Assembly: GCF_035222485.1 (NCBI RefSeq)
Contig: NC_085920.1
Coordinates: 8,356,001 to 8,420,000, forward strand
Direction of reading: 5' to 3'
DNA: 64,000 nucleotides
From: Podospora pseudoanserina
Lineage: Eukaryota > Ascomycota > Sordariomycetes > Sordariales > Podosporaceae
Within the stretch, counting starts at the first letter, position 1. Each line of letters starts with the position of its first letter. The notes below the pieces were generated by a model. The model was not told the origin of the DNA. It worked only from the letters and a program-made list of their open reading frames with translations, and ran no database searches. The translations under genes and the position numbers were made by a program. Of this stretch, positions 1 through 14,400 are shown in pieces.

Positions 1-3000
1 ATATGTCATGTATCTCCCTGCGCGAGGTAAGGTATGCAACCTTGACAGGATCATGTGCTGGAGAACCATTGGCCAATAGTCTTTGGCAGCCGCAGACGGG
101 AAAGAGGTGGTAAAAAAGTTGCAGCTACTTGCAGGTGCTTGATAACGGCTCATGGCATTTTGACAGGAATCAATATGTCTGTAGCCGCCAGAGGTTGGAC
201 AAGAAAGCCTCGAGAAACTCCATAACAGGAGGGTCCCATGCCCCATGCCGTCTTCTCGCCTTTGTCGCACCTTTAATAGTCAAGACAACTACCTCGCCTC
301 GCAAGCGACAATGACTTTCCGTGATGACCCGCTGCCAGAACGGTCCAGGCTCGGATATCTAGGTGGGCATTGGAAGGAATACCCAAAGCGATCAACCGTG
401 AGACCTGTCATTGGGCATGAGCACCAATTGCGTCAGATGCGTCACAAGCAGCAATTCCTCTGTGAACGAGCGGACGGCCAAGTGCGCTGCCACCCGCAGC
501 TGGCCTCTTGCTGGTGGTACACTTGTACGCGTCTAGGTCATGACCGAGCCATCAAGGAGGCAAATCGCAATGCACAGGATCATCACCTGTCACGCCGGTC
601 AAGGCTCAGAGAGCCTTTCCAAACCATCGGGTACGGCATTCGAGGATAACAAGGGCACCATCCGACAACTTGGATGATCACAGACGGTAAAGGAGAACAG
701 CCTTCTTTAGACCTCGACAGTCAACGTCAGCTGAGGAGACTGCGCATCAGCTTGTGTGGCAGTACTCTGGGTATGAGGTGACCAGTCCACCGGAGATCGG
801 ACGAGATCCTTCACACATCCACATGAAATAGCCGCGTTTCCACGGCAGATCAACAGAGACCAGTCTCATACACTTGATCGCCAGGAGCCCCATCCAAAGC
901 CCTTTCGCGATCTCGCGCGCCTGTCCCCAAACGCCGAGCTACGGTGAAGTCAGGGCAGTTTCTGTATGAGGAAGATATGTGCTCATCATCCCCCCCGCCG
1001 TTCCCCCCCGGCGGGATGACACCGGCAGCAGCCGTGATGGATGGGCATCTGAGACATAGGAAAACCTCCCCGGACAGATTTGATCTGGTCGCCTTCTTTC
1101 ACCCCAGATTCAGGCGCCAAAAGCGATCCCTGGGAATCATCAGTCAGCCCGCAGTCCACCTCGCAATGTCAGCATTTTGGGTAGTGTCTCCCCAGTGATA
1201 CGGGTCTCTTCGGGCAGCAGGACGACAGAGCGGAGCCATGTTGCGAAAGCCTTGCAAATGAACAGATAAACAGCCCCAGCTCGCGAATGGCATCAAGGAA
1301 AGAAGCGTTGTCGGCCACGTGCTGGCGTGCTGGGGTTGGTGTTGAGGCCCGATATGTTGACGAATGAACGCTTGACACAAGTCAACATAAAAAGAATGGC
1401 GGACGCTCAATGGTCCTGGCCTGCATAGGGGAACAGTCGCTACTCCATATGCGGAGAATAGCCCACAGCGCCAAGCTCTAAACGGCCATCTCAAGACTTT
1501 GGCCAGTGAGCAGATCTGGATTGAGGTGACTTGGTCGCTGCCAGCTCGTTCAACTCTTTGAAGAGGTTGGGCTCGGCAAACAGACCATCTCATGCCATGA
1601 CATGCTGCCGAGCAAGTAGTCTTCGCCGACCGGAGCATCCACGCTTGTGATGCCGTAACAACCATTCTCCGAGAAACACAACGCACAAGTGAGCGCGGCA
1701 CTAGATAGCTGGCCCCTCGTTGTCCTTGTTGAAGCTGTTGATCCTCCAAACATTCAAGCTTCAGCTTTGGACAAGTCCCACAACAAAACAGTGGGTGTTC
1801 TATCTTTCAGCGGGAGACCGTGCGCTCATTGGCAGCAGATAGCCCAGGTGGGCTGGGCATGGCTTTCCCGAGGCCATTGACGTTCAATTGGATGGTGATA
1901 GTTGCATCGTTGAGTAAGTGGTGTGTTCATGAGAAATCCGTCGTCGGTGGTTGCAGGCCTTCCCCACGATTTGGTCGCAGCCAATGGGGCCCGGATGGCC
2001 TATGCAAGCCTCGATTCCCGTCCCCTCACGCGTTGCCCACCCTTTCACCACAGCTTGTGCCTTTGAGCTTGGGACTCAGTATGGTTGGGCTCCGTCAAAG
2101 GTACCGGCGTCGACAGGCGCTTCTGGCGTTTTTTCTTCCCGCTGATGCAGCTGCCACGTACAGCCTGTTGGTGAGGACTGTGGCTGGTGACGCCCTGCAC
2201 TCTCTGGTCCTAGGGGACGTCGTCCGTGTTGCCGTGCTCTGTTGTTCAAGGATATCCCAGCAAGGTAGTTTTGAGAATGCCATGATAGCCGCCATATGCA
2301 ATTCTCTGATCAGCCAAGCAGATGTGGTTGATAACATTCAGAAATAGGGGTTGTGGTTACGGCGACGTCCACGGCATCGGTTGACTAGAAGAAACGAGAA
2401 GGAACCAGGAAGCCAGCCGGTTTGCTACGAACGCTTCGTTGTCCATGTCCACCATTTGCTGCAAGAATAGGATATCTCGACATGACTGCTGTGTTGTTGG
2501 AATGAAGTGCAATCGAAACGATGCCGACCTTGTCGACAGTGCAACGCAACGCAGCGTTACCTTGGGCGATGCTGCAGAAACATTACGTCGATGACCCGGG
2601 ATGTCTGCTGCCAACCGCAGCAGGATGACTGATGCTGTCAGGATGGTGGACTTGGAGACATGCAGGATTTGCGTGTGCCCGTATTTCGAACGTGCCCGTG
2701 ACAAAGCCAGCTGATGTGAACGGTTCGTCGCACATCGTTGTGGTTGTTCGATGAGAGAGGTTGGAAAAAAATGCTCCGGCTGTAAAGTAGGGAAAAAAAT
2801 GTTTCAGCGCAAGAGCAGCAGCTGCCGCTCAAGTCCGAAGAAAGTGTCAGCGTCATCCCATTGAGAATGATCCCTTCCTGCAGTGTCAGGAGGCCAGAAT
2901 GTTAGGGGACCCTCCGAGCGTTTGGCACTGTCCCAACAGCCCACGGTAGCTGCATGAGTGGCATGTTCCGGCGTTACCAGTTTGGTGTCTTTTCCCTACG

Positions 3001-4200
3001 CCCCCACGTGGACCTCTACCTGGACGGGGGGCATGAGCGACTTTTACGGACTGCATCTACAGATTCGGTACGCAAATTGGAGTTTGGATTGAAGGGAACT
3101 GTCAACGGTCCTCCCTCACTCCTCCCACGCACTAAGTACCACCTGAGGATTCCCAATGAGGAGATGCTGTGAAAGGTGGACCAATCGCTACCGTGTGCTT
3201 ATGGATACTTTCTGACCAATGACGACGGCGCACCAATCACAACTCACCTGCCACGTCCTGCATCTCTGCAAGTGGCTGGTGATGGTGAAGCACAAATGGG
3301 CGGATGAGGGCGATGGCATGTACTGCCTCTATGTGCACCTCATCTGCCCGTCTCCGATGACCGCACCATCCTGGCTGGCCTGGGGCACGAAGGGGGGAGG
3401 TCCGTTTTTCCTGAGCGTTCTATGCAGCAGCATTAATGGGGTTGCACCAGGCTCTTTTACATGGTAGGAATTCTTAAAATCACGACGTCCCCATCCATCG
3501 ACCTGAAGTGCTTCTACACTATCTGGGCCCTGTATGATCTGTCAACCGCTAGTGAAGCATCCCAAGACACTTCATCCAACGCCGCGACGCATCAACGTAT
3601 CAACGCATCAAGGCATCTCTGCTTCTGCTTCTGCTCCTGCTCCTGCTTGTGCGTCTACATCTGCACAACCCACCTGTTCACTTTTCTGCCGCCCCGAATC
3701 TATTTGTTCGTTCGACCTGTCGAGGATTCAAAGCAACCACGGCACCTCAGCAAAACGCACGACGCCAGCTCCCCGCGTTTAATGCCCGACCTAACCTAAG
3801 AAGTTACCTGACACCTGCAGACCCCGAACAACGCAGCTGCAACCCTGTCTCTGTAGTTGCAGCCCCTGGCTCGACTCCGGCATACTATTCCGGACCCTTT
3901 CCAGTTCCCAAGGTCTTCAACGGCGCTGAGCTCGCTGCCGCCCAATCCGCCATCCCCTGGATATTGGGTCACTTTCTATAAGACCATACTGAACCCCCAC
4001 CGGCCCTCCAAGCTCGGGACCCCCCTTTTCTTCCCCACTTCACCATCAAGAACAGCAACAACAACAGCCATAACTCGGACATCTCGTCTGAACAAACCCC
4101 TCACCTCTTTTCCCCCCTCACGCTCTCACCATCCTCCCCACCCCTTCTTCACTCTACTCTCACCACCTTCTCACACACACACCCCTCACCATCCTCCAAT
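1..4200. other. Long region without a supportable gene
   Basis: No open frame here has recognisable protein character, and the six frames hold only short overlapping frames of mixed quality. Base composition is near the genome average until about 3.5 kb. From there to 4.2 kb the plus strand becomes rich in C and T, with CTTCTG/CTCCTG runs near 3620-3650, as expected for the promoter and leader of the gene that starts at 4201. A short GC hairpin (CCCGCCG ... CGGCGGG) lies near 990-1015. I see no tRNA, rRNA or transposon signature. Confidence 0.5.
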
Positions 4201-5707
4201 ATGCCTCCTCCTACTCCCCCCAAAAGGCAAACACGCTCAAGTCACTCCTCCACCAGCCAGGAATCTCGAAATAGGAGGAGTAACGACTCATATGGCTCTA
4301 ACTCAACTGCGCCCACCTCCCTCTACACCTCGCCCCGTCCCTCTGGCTTGAAGCGCTCCCCGCATCGACAGGAAGCAGTGGTACGTCCAGGAGTTACGAC
4401 TACCGAAACGATGTCAGCCCTACCACTTCCCTCGACTCGCGCTCCTCCGTCGAGACATATGCCTCGACGACAGCTTCATCTGAGGATATTGCCACCCTGG
4501 ACGACAAGTCGTTGGACTACGAGTACAACAGCATCCCGCCGCTTCCCGTGTACCGCCGCGAGCTTGTCGAGCCCAATGTCCGCCCTTCAACCCCCCAAGA
4601 CTTCGCCAAACTCTTCCCCTCGCTCAACCGCCTGACAATTCGCCATGATGAGTTTACTTCCGACGGAAACATGAACTTGCGGATCGACACAGTGGTGACG
4701 GGACGGAGGAGAACGGCCATCCAGCTCTTCCATCTTCGCATGTACGATCTGGCCAAGCGGGAATTCTCGCTTCGTCGGTACTCGAGGGATTCTGGTCGCG
4801 AGGTTTGCAACTCGAAGCGCAAGTACACTGAGCCGGGCGCTCCTTCGAGGCCCCAATCCAGGGATCACGATGAGAGGCCAACGCTGAAGCGCTCCATGTC
4901 GACCGCGATCAAGAACTTGGGTGGTGGAAAGCCGGCTCTTCGCCGCGCGAAGTCGGGCATGGCAGCCTTGGGCCGCCCTGGCACGGGCTACTCAACTTCC
5001 GATGCCGATGATGAGATCTTCCACGATCGGAGTAACTTGTCTCGTCTGTCACTCGATCATCACAAGGCCCAGAGGCCGCAGCCTACCAACACCATCAAGC
5101 TTGAGTTCAGCAACTATGCCCGCGTGGATGTGCATCGTCGGGGCAGCAAGAACAACAAGCGCTACGAATTTGAGTGGTGGGGCCACAAGTACAGCTGGAA
5201 GCGTCACTTTGACAAGCAGCTGAACTCGGTGTCCTTCCACTTGATCCGAGACGGGAACTCCAGCGCGCCGGTCGCGCATATCGTTCCCGAGACAAGGTCT
5301 CCAAGCCAGGTGCTCGCTGACGAGAACGCTGGTGGCTGGGTGCCTCCTTGCTTCATGTGGATCGCCGATGAGACCATCGTGGATGCCATCACTGATGTTG
5401 CCGAGTAAGCTTTCTTTCCACCTCCTGAATTTTGTACACGGGCAGCTTGCTAACTTGATTCCTCAGTGTCATTATGTCTACCGGGCTCATGACTCTCGTG
5501 GATGACTGCATCAAGGAGCGATGGCAGACCAAGAAGGTCCACCACATTCCCGTTCCCTTGATTCACAAGACGGTCAGCTTTGAGAACATCAACCCCAGGG
5601 CTATCATGCAGAGCATTTTCGGCCGGCGGCACTCCCACTCAAGTGACCGCCCGCCCTCGGCACCATCGAGCCCTCTGCGATTCGCGAATCCCATGCCGGT
5701 CTACTAG
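4201..5707 (+). CDS. Conserved fungal protein of unknown function
   Basis: Inferred exons are 4201-4279, 4372-5404 and 5467-5707. The second intron is clear: GTAAGC to CAG, joining GA to T in frame. The first intron (GTAACG to ACAG, with an internal CTAAC) is inferred because the frame starting at 4201 must shift into the main frame; it joins cleanly in phase. The main exon has an ordered N-terminal part (reads ...FAKLFPSLNRLTIRHDEF), a basic Ser/Arg-rich linker of about 100 residues, and an ordered C-terminal part with many aromatic residues (FEWWGHKYSWKRHF, then GWVPPCFMWIADETIVDAI). This split domain resembles the LURP/tubby-like fold of fungal proteins, but that is only an impression. The C-terminal tail is Ser/Pro rich. 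No signal peptide or membrane segment is seen. If the first intron is wrong, the protein would begin at the in-frame ATG at 4512. Confidence 0.8.
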
Positions 5708-8434
5708 ACCGACCGACTGCACACTTTGAGCTGCAGTCTTTTTTTGAACTTTTTCCTTGCCACCGGCAATGTCATGTACTCGGGCCGAAAGGCGGTTGGA
5801 TGTGGTTGGAACACCCTACTTTCCGGCTTTCCTTCTCCCTGTCAGTGGTTTTCGGCGCCCGACACAGCTGCCACGTGTTGCTGCCCAACCACGAGACGGA
5901 CAGGTTCCCAAAGTTCTGGGAACCCATAAGGAGAACATGGCGACGCCTCCTTGATCTGAGATGGTTGAGAACACGGGGCACCGATGACGACGTTTCGCCT
6001 CTTATTTCCCTTGTGGAGTTTTCCGTGTGTTTTTCCATTCGTGTTCTATATCTGGGCCCTTTTCTTGTTTTTCTTTTCACCATCCTGTCTACTTTAAAAA
6101 GCGTTTTTCATTGTGTCATTTGCCCTTTGGCTGCTATTATTATCACGACAGCGATTTCTTGTTTGTTTTTCTTTTTTGGAAAGGAACTAATCCGGGTCAG
6201 CATGGATGTTTAATGGACATGGCGTTTCTTTTTGTTTATCATCGTTCATCACCAACAGACACTTGGCGAAAAGGGGGGACAGGCGCACTCAACACACACT
6301 CTCACAAACGCATATGGAGGGGAATGGTTGGGTATGGGATAGGTTGTCGGCAGCATGATGACAAGGGGAGTTTTTCCTTTTTTTCTTCTTCTTTTTTCTG
6401 ACATCTATTTGGGTATTTCATCATGATCATGGGCATCTACGGTAGCATTTATTGGAGCATTTCACGTTGTTTTTTACTCTTTTCTTTTTTTTTTCTTTTT
6501 GCTTTTGTTGGAATATGGGCTTGGATGGTGGTGGAATGGCGTGTTATGATGGAAATGGAAATGATATGAATTGGAGGAGGGGAATGAGCTCACATGATGG
6601 GGATGACTTGTACTGGCATATATGCGTGGCTCTCACCAGGGGCTTTACTTTCTTTCTTGCACTCTAACCCAACTACTCTCCTCTCACAGGGACGAAGGCA
6701 GTCACAGATGGACAGAAACGTCATAGCATTTTCTTTTGTCGATACATATACAACAACTATACATACATACATACCAACACAACATTAAAACATTCATCAA
6801 TATGTTTCACGTTTTGGCATTTGCATGGAGTTGAGATGCGGTGATAGGTATATATGCATGTCTGGTGAGGAGGTTTTGGAAAGGGGTAAAGGTGGATGAT
6901 GATAGAATGATAGGTATAAGATAGATAATTGCTGCAAAGACAACGGAAAGAACTAGACAGAATGACTTGGCCGCTTGTGTGTTCATCTCATGTTTGTGAC
7001 AGGAACTTGACTGAGTGCTTGGTGTGAGTTTGAGAGCAGGTGCTCTGTGCTCTGTGGCTGCTTCCCAATTGGGAAGGCCAGAGTTTGTGTAAGTGCGCAG
7101 CGCTCGGCAGTCTCAAACTCAGACTCACACTCCACCCTTCACTCACTCACTTGCCCAATTGACTCCCAATTAACCACTACACCACACCCAGTTGATGAGC
7201 TCTTCAAAAACTGAGATGATATGCCTAGTTTTAAAAGCACGTTCAGCCAACCTAGACATGATCTAGTTCTATCAACACAGCAACACAAACTCGCCCATAA
7301 TGGAAACTATGCCCAACCCCAGCGCCTTGTGTACATCCATCACGAGGACAGGGTTGATAAAAAGACAAAATAAATGTCGGTGGGTGAAGCTCTGTCTCGA
7401 CCAAAAAATCACCGAGAATTCTACCAGCCCTTTCCGCCAAAATCTGCAGACATCACCATCGCCGTCGCCACCAAAAGAACCATCCGTCCATTCCCAAACC
7501 CCAAAACCTCTACCTGGCGAGAACCCCTTCCGGATGCCCGAACCCGAAACCAGCTCCGCCATCAACCACAGTGTGCGCATTGTTGAGAGCCAGACTCAAC
7601 ACCACCTCCACCCCCCCATCTCCACCTTTTCTACATGGGCAGAAACCACATCCCCCAATGTTGAGCCCTATACCCCACAACAACATCCTCCAAGAAAATT
7701 CCCCCCATTCGTCCGGTGCCTTCGTAGTGTTGTAGATCCCCAACTCCCACGCAAGGTCTTCCCGATCGCGCTGACTCGTACGGCAAACCAAGTACCTGTA
7801 CCTTTCTTTGCTGCCCACCCCATCATCCATCATCCCCAAAATTTCCAAAACAAGGGGACCCTTGGAAAACGCCACTTTGTACACACAACCCTTTCCGATT
7901 TCCCCTTACCCAGGGGCTTTGCTTGTCTGACATCCAGAGTGCCCACAAGAGCCCAAGTTTCATGACATTTCATTGCGGGGAAACAGACGTCAGCTTCTCG
8001 AAGCCGCCGTTAGGACTTTTGTAAGGGCGCCTCATGAGGTTGTCTATTGCTGTTGTTCGCCATCAAGGGGTTGCGAATAACTTCACATAGCAACACAACA
8101 ACACAACGCAGCGCAACGCCAACACATTTTACGGCTTGTACCGCCCACAGGCTCTATTTCTCCTCTCCTGTAAAATCTTATGACTTCTAAAAACAGATAA
8201 AAACCAAACCAAACCAAACCAAATTCCCAAAAACGCTCCGTTAAACCGCCTGCCCATACATGACACGCATTACAAAAATGTGCGGGTTCATCAAAGAGTA
8301 CAAGAAAAAATGTACAACATCTACAATGAGAAAAAGAAAAAGTTCCATGCAGCCATGCTTTGGTAGAGAAACCGATTTTCCTTGCCATTTCCTTTTCACA
8401 TAATCGTCCCATCCACCCATTAGTTTGAATTCAT
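5708..8434. other. Intergenic region with T-rich 3' UTRs of two convergent genes
   Basis: This separates the convergent 4201 gene and FAS1. The stretch 6000-6520 is T-rich with many poly-T runs and looks like trailer sequence. A perfect 16-nt palindrome (CTTCCCAATTGGGAAG) lies at 7061-7076. The AAACC repeat at about 8197-8221 lies in the likely FAS1 trailer. A 221-codon open frame at 7300-7965 is Pro/Ser-rich, overlaps similar frames on the other strand and shows no domain, so I do not call it a gene. Confidence 0.5.
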
Positions 8435-11400
8435 TTACGCCTCTCCTTGAAGGGCCGCGGCACCATCCTCAGAGTACTTCTCCCAGTTGGCCAGGATGTG
8501 GCCGATTCTGGGCGAGTTGGTCAGGCGGTACACATCCTCAAAATACTCCTTGGTCAACTCAAACGGCTTGGCCGTCACGTTGGGGATGTACTTGCCAATG
8601 AGCTTGGCAGGGTCGATGGTGGTTTGCTTGATCTTCTTGAGCAAGAAACTCCTGAAGGGCTTGACACCAGACCGCAAGAAAGTAGAGTGGAAGGGCACGT
8701 CGATACCCTTGAGAGGGATGGTGGCGAACCCGCGCTCGAGTTCCAGGGGCTTAGGTTTGGCTTCGGTCTCCTTGGCACACGCCTGGATGATCTCCACCAG
8801 CTTCTCCTTGACCATCTCGGGCTGGAAGTCCTTGCGCATCTGCTCAATGTCGATCTTCATGTGCTTGAGGTAGTTGGTAACGCCAGCGAGGGTGTCGAGG
8901 GCACGGAGGTCACCGGCGCATACATACTGCATGTTGGCGATGTTGAAATTGACGATTTCCAAGAGCCAGCCGGTGCTCTCCGCAATGTTGCTGACCACGA
9001 AGCGAAGCGCCTCCTCGTTGAAGGTCTTGCTGATGCGGCTGGGGTTGACGGCGCACATGCTGTAGTTGGAGCGACCCTGCTCGTCACGCTCGACAGCGAC
9101 TTGCATGGTCAGACCGCGGTAGAAGACAACAGAGACCAAAGACTCGATGGGCATGACATCTGCGAGAGCAGCCAGAGCAGAGTACTCTCCAAGAGAGTGA
9201 CCAGCAAAGGTGCTATCCCTGGGCACAAGACCCTTGGCCTTCATGTCCTCGAAACTTGCCTTCTCCATCAAGGTCAGGGCGGGCTGTGTGAACTGGGTGG
9301 CGGAAAGCAGACCCGTTGGTGAACGGTAGGTGTACGATGTGGTCTTCTCGTCGATCTCCTTGAAAATGCGCTCAGATCTGACGGAGCCATCGGCGGCAAC
9401 TGTCTCGAAGGTCATGGCCATGTAGTTTTGACGGATGGCCTTGCCGCGGGGACCACCGAAGTGAATGGTGAGCTCCTTGGGGTTGTTCTTGACGATGTTG
9501 GAGATGGCAAAGCCTGCAGCCTGTTAGTAACATGCCACACAGCGAGGCGAAAATGCAAAAGTGACACTTACCATAAGTATCCAAGAGGTAGTTGTCGGCA
9601 CGGTCCCAAACGTCCTTGGCAACAGGACTGCTGTTGTACAAGTCCATACCCATGCCTTGCTCCTGAGAACCTTGACCAGTGAAGACATAAGCCGTCACAG
9701 GCTGCTCAATCTCGGCCTCGCCGAGAAGGACCTTCTCCTCCGTCTCCTTGTTGCTGGCCTCGACCTTGATGATCTTGCGACCGGCAACCATACCGACGTG
9801 CTGCAGCTTGACATTGAGATCGTCATGGGGAAGAACCATGCCAGTAAGAGAAGCGTGGAAGCTGCGAACGCGACCAACCTTGTTCTCAGCGGCCCAGGTC
9901 TCAACCAAGCTGCGGACGGCAGCGCTGGAGTACATGCCGTGTGTGATAGTGCCGGGCAGGTTGGCATAAGCGGCAAAGACGCGAGAGACGTGAATGGGGT
10001 TGTAGTCACCAGAGACGCGGGCATAAGTCTCGTTGGAAGCAGGGGCGCGCAGCTGGAGAGGGGTCTTGCCGCTGAGAGGAATGGGGTTCTCAAAGTTGAT
10101 GGGCTGCTCGATGGAAGATCCGTTGCGCTGGAGGTAGTCAATGACTGGGTTGCCGTGGGATTCACCGGCCTCGTAGTCGACGGTAGCAACCTGAATGATC
10201 TCCTTGGTGGGAAGCTCCACAAGAACCTGGCCACGGGTCTCCACGTGGCTGAAGACGTTCCTGTTCTTGAACCTGACCAAACTGTGCAGACGGAAGATCA
10301 AAGTCTGTCCAAGGAGCTCGATATCAGGGCTAGCATCGTCAAGAACAAACCACTGCTTGGAGCGAAGGACGGCGACATCCTTGGTGCTAGCGAGGTGCAC
10401 CTGCATGGGCGTCTCGACCTTGCGCTGGAAAGTGTTCTCGAAGTCGTTGTAGACACCGCGGTACAGGAACTGAGAAGTGACCTCCATGACAGCTTCGCCA
10501 TCACGTGTGATGGTGCCGCATACCTCGACCATCTTTCCAGACTCTTGGTTGATGACGGCGTTGATCTGGGCGGTGGTGTGGACCTCATCGCCCTTCTTCA
10601 GAGGCTCGGCACCTGGCATCATGCGGAAGGCATTGGAGAGATGGACAAGCTTGAGCAGGTCACCGTCAATGGTGCGAGGGAAGATAGGCTTGGTGATAGC
10701 CTTCCAGCCAACGACAATGGCAAAGTCCATGGGGGCATACATGATCTTCTCGGGTCTGTCGACGAAAGCCTCGCCGGTGTTGCCAACGGCATGGACGAAG
10801 TCGTTGATGGCCTCGCTGGTGATGACAGTCTTGCCGCCGTCGAACTTGCTGGTGACAGGAGCATCGAGATCAAACTTCTCATCACCAAACCATGCACGCC
10901 AGTAGAACTCCTTGATGTGGTTGTTGCGGTTCTCCATAACCTCGTGAATAGGAGCATACCCAGCTTCAGGGCGGTACTTGAAGCGGAGCGGCAGGGCGAC
11001 CGACTTGCCAAGGGCAGTGGTATCCTTGATCAAGCTGACGACAATCTCATCCTTGCCATCAAGCTTGACCTCAATAACCTCGACATAGCGGTTATGGCGA
11101 GGCTGCTCCTTGACCACGATGACAGTCTTGGCAGGATCATCAGGGTTGGTGATCTCAACAAACAAGCCTCTGGCCGGAGCAAAGATCTTCTTCATCGGGT
11201 TGGTCTGGTACTTTTGCCCCTGAACAATGACCTCGGACCGAAGCAGGGCGTATCTCCAGTTGCGCTCAGTACCGGCAAGCATGTTGATCCAAGACTCAAC
11301 ATCAGGGAGTTCCGTCGCCGGAGATGAGCTCAAGCGGTAGGTGTGCTTGCTGGCGTCAACAGCGATGGTGAGGCCGTCAATATCCAACGGAAGTGGCTTG

Positions 11401-14400
11401 TCAATGAGATCACCACCGAAGTACTCCACGGTGGGAATCTTGGAAGCATCACCGCCGTAGAGGTCCTTGGTGAGACCCTTGATGTGACCTTCATGAATGT
11501 TGTCAAGAATCTCCTTGATGGGCTCGTCAACCTTGGTGGCGTGCTTAGCCGCCATGGGACCTTGCAGAATGCAGGTCCTGCCAACATCCTTGCCGATAAC
11601 GGCACCAAGGTCCTCAGACTGCCAGAGAGAATCCTTCTTGAAGAAGAACTCGAAATCGCCGTCGAGAGTGGGGACGAAAGTGACAGGCTTCTGGCCACGA
11701 CGCTTGCACAGGAGCAAGAAGTGCTGAACATCTTGGGCGTTGATGAGCTGGGTCTCAGCATCAGGGTAGTGCGACAGGATACGCTCGACGGCAGCGAAGG
11801 GCTCGTCCAGGTCGGCATAGCTCTGCAAGTGAGATGGCTGGCCAGCAGAAGTGGTGAAGCGCTCCTCAAGACGGTGGATGAAGTCACCCGTGAGCTTGGC
11901 ATAGGATGGGTCGATCCAGCGCTTCTCATCCTCGACATAGAGGAGGGCAACCATGCGGCGCACAACCTCGCCGTAGGTCATGTCCTCGAGATCCACGGCG
12001 GTTCCGTCCTTCTTCTGACCGAACCACACCTTGTGGAAGTCTTCGTTGAGCTTCTTGATGATATAGCTCTTCTGTTTCTTGAGCTCGACGAGGCGCTTCT
12101 CCTTGGGGAGGCTGAAAATCTTCTGGTCCATCTCGGCCCAGAAGAGAACACCGCGGGTGGCGAGCTTATGGATGGGCTCACCCATTTCAGACATGACAGT
12201 GATAACACCGCCAGCTGCTCCCTTATAAGTGTTCTCCCAAGCAGCATCATCAAGACCTGGGGCATCGACGATGGCTTGCTTGGCAGCCTTGCTCGTGTGC
12301 GCTTCCTTGGCAACCATCATGCGGCTGCCGAACATGCAACCATCATATGGCATGGGGGGGTAGCCATACTTGGTGGACCATTCACCGGTGAGGTAGGGAT
12401 AGGTATCGTCAGCACCACCGAAACCGCTGCCAGCAACCAGGATGAGATTTTCCTGGCGGCGGATACGGCCGTACATGGTAAGGATGGGGGCGTGGAAATC
12501 CTCATACGAGTGATGACCACCACCTCTGCCACCAGTCCACTGGAGAATGACAGGGAAGTCGGGGTTGGCCTTGGCAATGTTGATAACGGCCTGGATGGCC
12601 TCACTGGAACCTGGCTTGAACGAGATGTGCTTCAAGCCAAGCGTCTCAATATACTCCTGAGCAACCTCGATGGAGGGAACACCGGCACCGATGGTCAAAC
12701 CTTCAATGGGAACACCCTCGGATCTGAGCCTGCCAAGGAGCGGGATTTGCCAGCCCATAGCACGGGGGTTGACGTAAATGAGGTTGACAGTGATACCGCG
12801 ACCGGCAGGAATGGCCTGCTCGATCTTGTGGATAGCAGCGGTCATAGTCTTGGCATTGTAGTAACCGCCACCGGCCAACTCAATCTGATACCCAGCGTTC
12901 ATGGTGGCGGCCACGAAGTCCCAGGGGACGGTGGTAGGGGTCATACCAGCGACCAGAAGTGGCGGGAGACCAAGCAGTCTGCTCATCTTGGTGCTGACAT
13001 AGGTCCGCCCGCTGGAAGTCTTGACGAGCTGAGGCCCATACGCCTTTACCCAATCAACAGCGTACTTGACAGCGTGCTCCTCATCACGGTCGAAGAGCTC
13101 AGACTTGTAGCCAACCTCGGGGACGGTCCCGCTGACGGTGCCAGCCAGGATGACGCGAACACCGGTGCCATCCTTGCTTCTGCTGGTGAGAACACCGAGG
13201 CCCGAGATACCTCCCGGACCAAAGTCCAAGATGTGAGTGGCTTGCGGGAAAACGGTGGCCTTCTCCCAGTTGACAACCTCGCTGGTAATCATGCGAACCA
13301 AAGCCGGGACAACATTGCCCTTGACAGAGTCACGAATGTCCTTTCCAGTGTTGGTGTCATACACAGCCGAGCCGAGTGACGAGGCGTCGATCTTGACGGT
13401 CTTAAGATCCTCGTCAATCAAGCTCGTGGCATCCTCCAGGTACTTGCTGTGGAAAGGAGCCGTGATAGGCAAGAAGCGGTTGACAAAGCGAACCTTTCTT
13501 TGCGTGTGGGGGATCTTGGCCTGGTCAATGCCGGTGGCAGCCTTGACCTTCCTGAGCTGAGCATTCAGACCGCAGAGGGACTTTGGAGGACCGGCAACAA
13601 CCACATTTCGGGGGCTGTTGATCAGGGCAATAGAGATGTGCTGATCGGCTGGCAGATACTGATTTGTGAGGTCAATGTGCTTCTGAACCTCGCTTTGGGG
13701 CAGATCGCGAACACTGAGCATAGGGGTGGGCACACCCTCTCCGTTGTCAACGGCATCCTGGAGCAGGGTGGGGGTCATAGACGTCTTGGGGAAAGCTTGC
13801 TGACTGCGGGCACCAATCCAGAAGAGAATGGTCAAGGCGGACTTGGAAAGCTCCTCAAAGGACTCCCACGAGTCGCAAGCCGCAGTAATGGCAGCCAAAA
13901 CGATACCCTGGGAGTGGCCAGTGGAGCCAGTGACTCTCTCCCGAAGAATACCGGGGTGGAGGCCCAGGACTTTGCAGGTGACAGCGTAATGGGCCAACTG
14001 CACGAGACCAATGAGCGGGAAACTGACAGGCGCTGAGACCATGTAATCCAGATCTGGTGTCGATTCGGGGTGGTGGAGCCAGTGGGTGATATCCAAACCC
14101 TTGCTGTACAGCTTCTCAGCACTGGGGTGGCTGGAAAGTGTTTGAAGGAGCTCGGCGGCATTGGAAATGAGCTCGCCGACAAATGATGGGTAGGTGGTGT
14201 GCAACTCCCGGAGCTCATCGAAGTACTCCTCAATGTTGCCTTGTCCACCGAAGATATTGTAGATCCGGGCAGCGTCCTCATCGGCAGCACGGAAAAGAGC
14301 AGACTGGTGGGATTTCATCGCCCTGTTTGTGGCAGATCTAGCAGCAAAGTAGCTGCGGATCACCTCCAACTTCTTGGCATCGATGCCCTCCAGGTTCGCG

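Noticed and set aside
7300-7965. 221-codon frame between the convergent genes
   Set aside because: Pro/Ser-rich, overlaps frames on the opposite strand, no domain, no coding-type codon bias.
9561-13379. Long plus-strand open frames (588 and 678 codons) inside FAS1
   Set aside because: They are antisense to FAS1. Strong codon bias in FAS1 avoids TTA, CTA and TCA, which leaves the reverse frame free of stops; the products have no domain.
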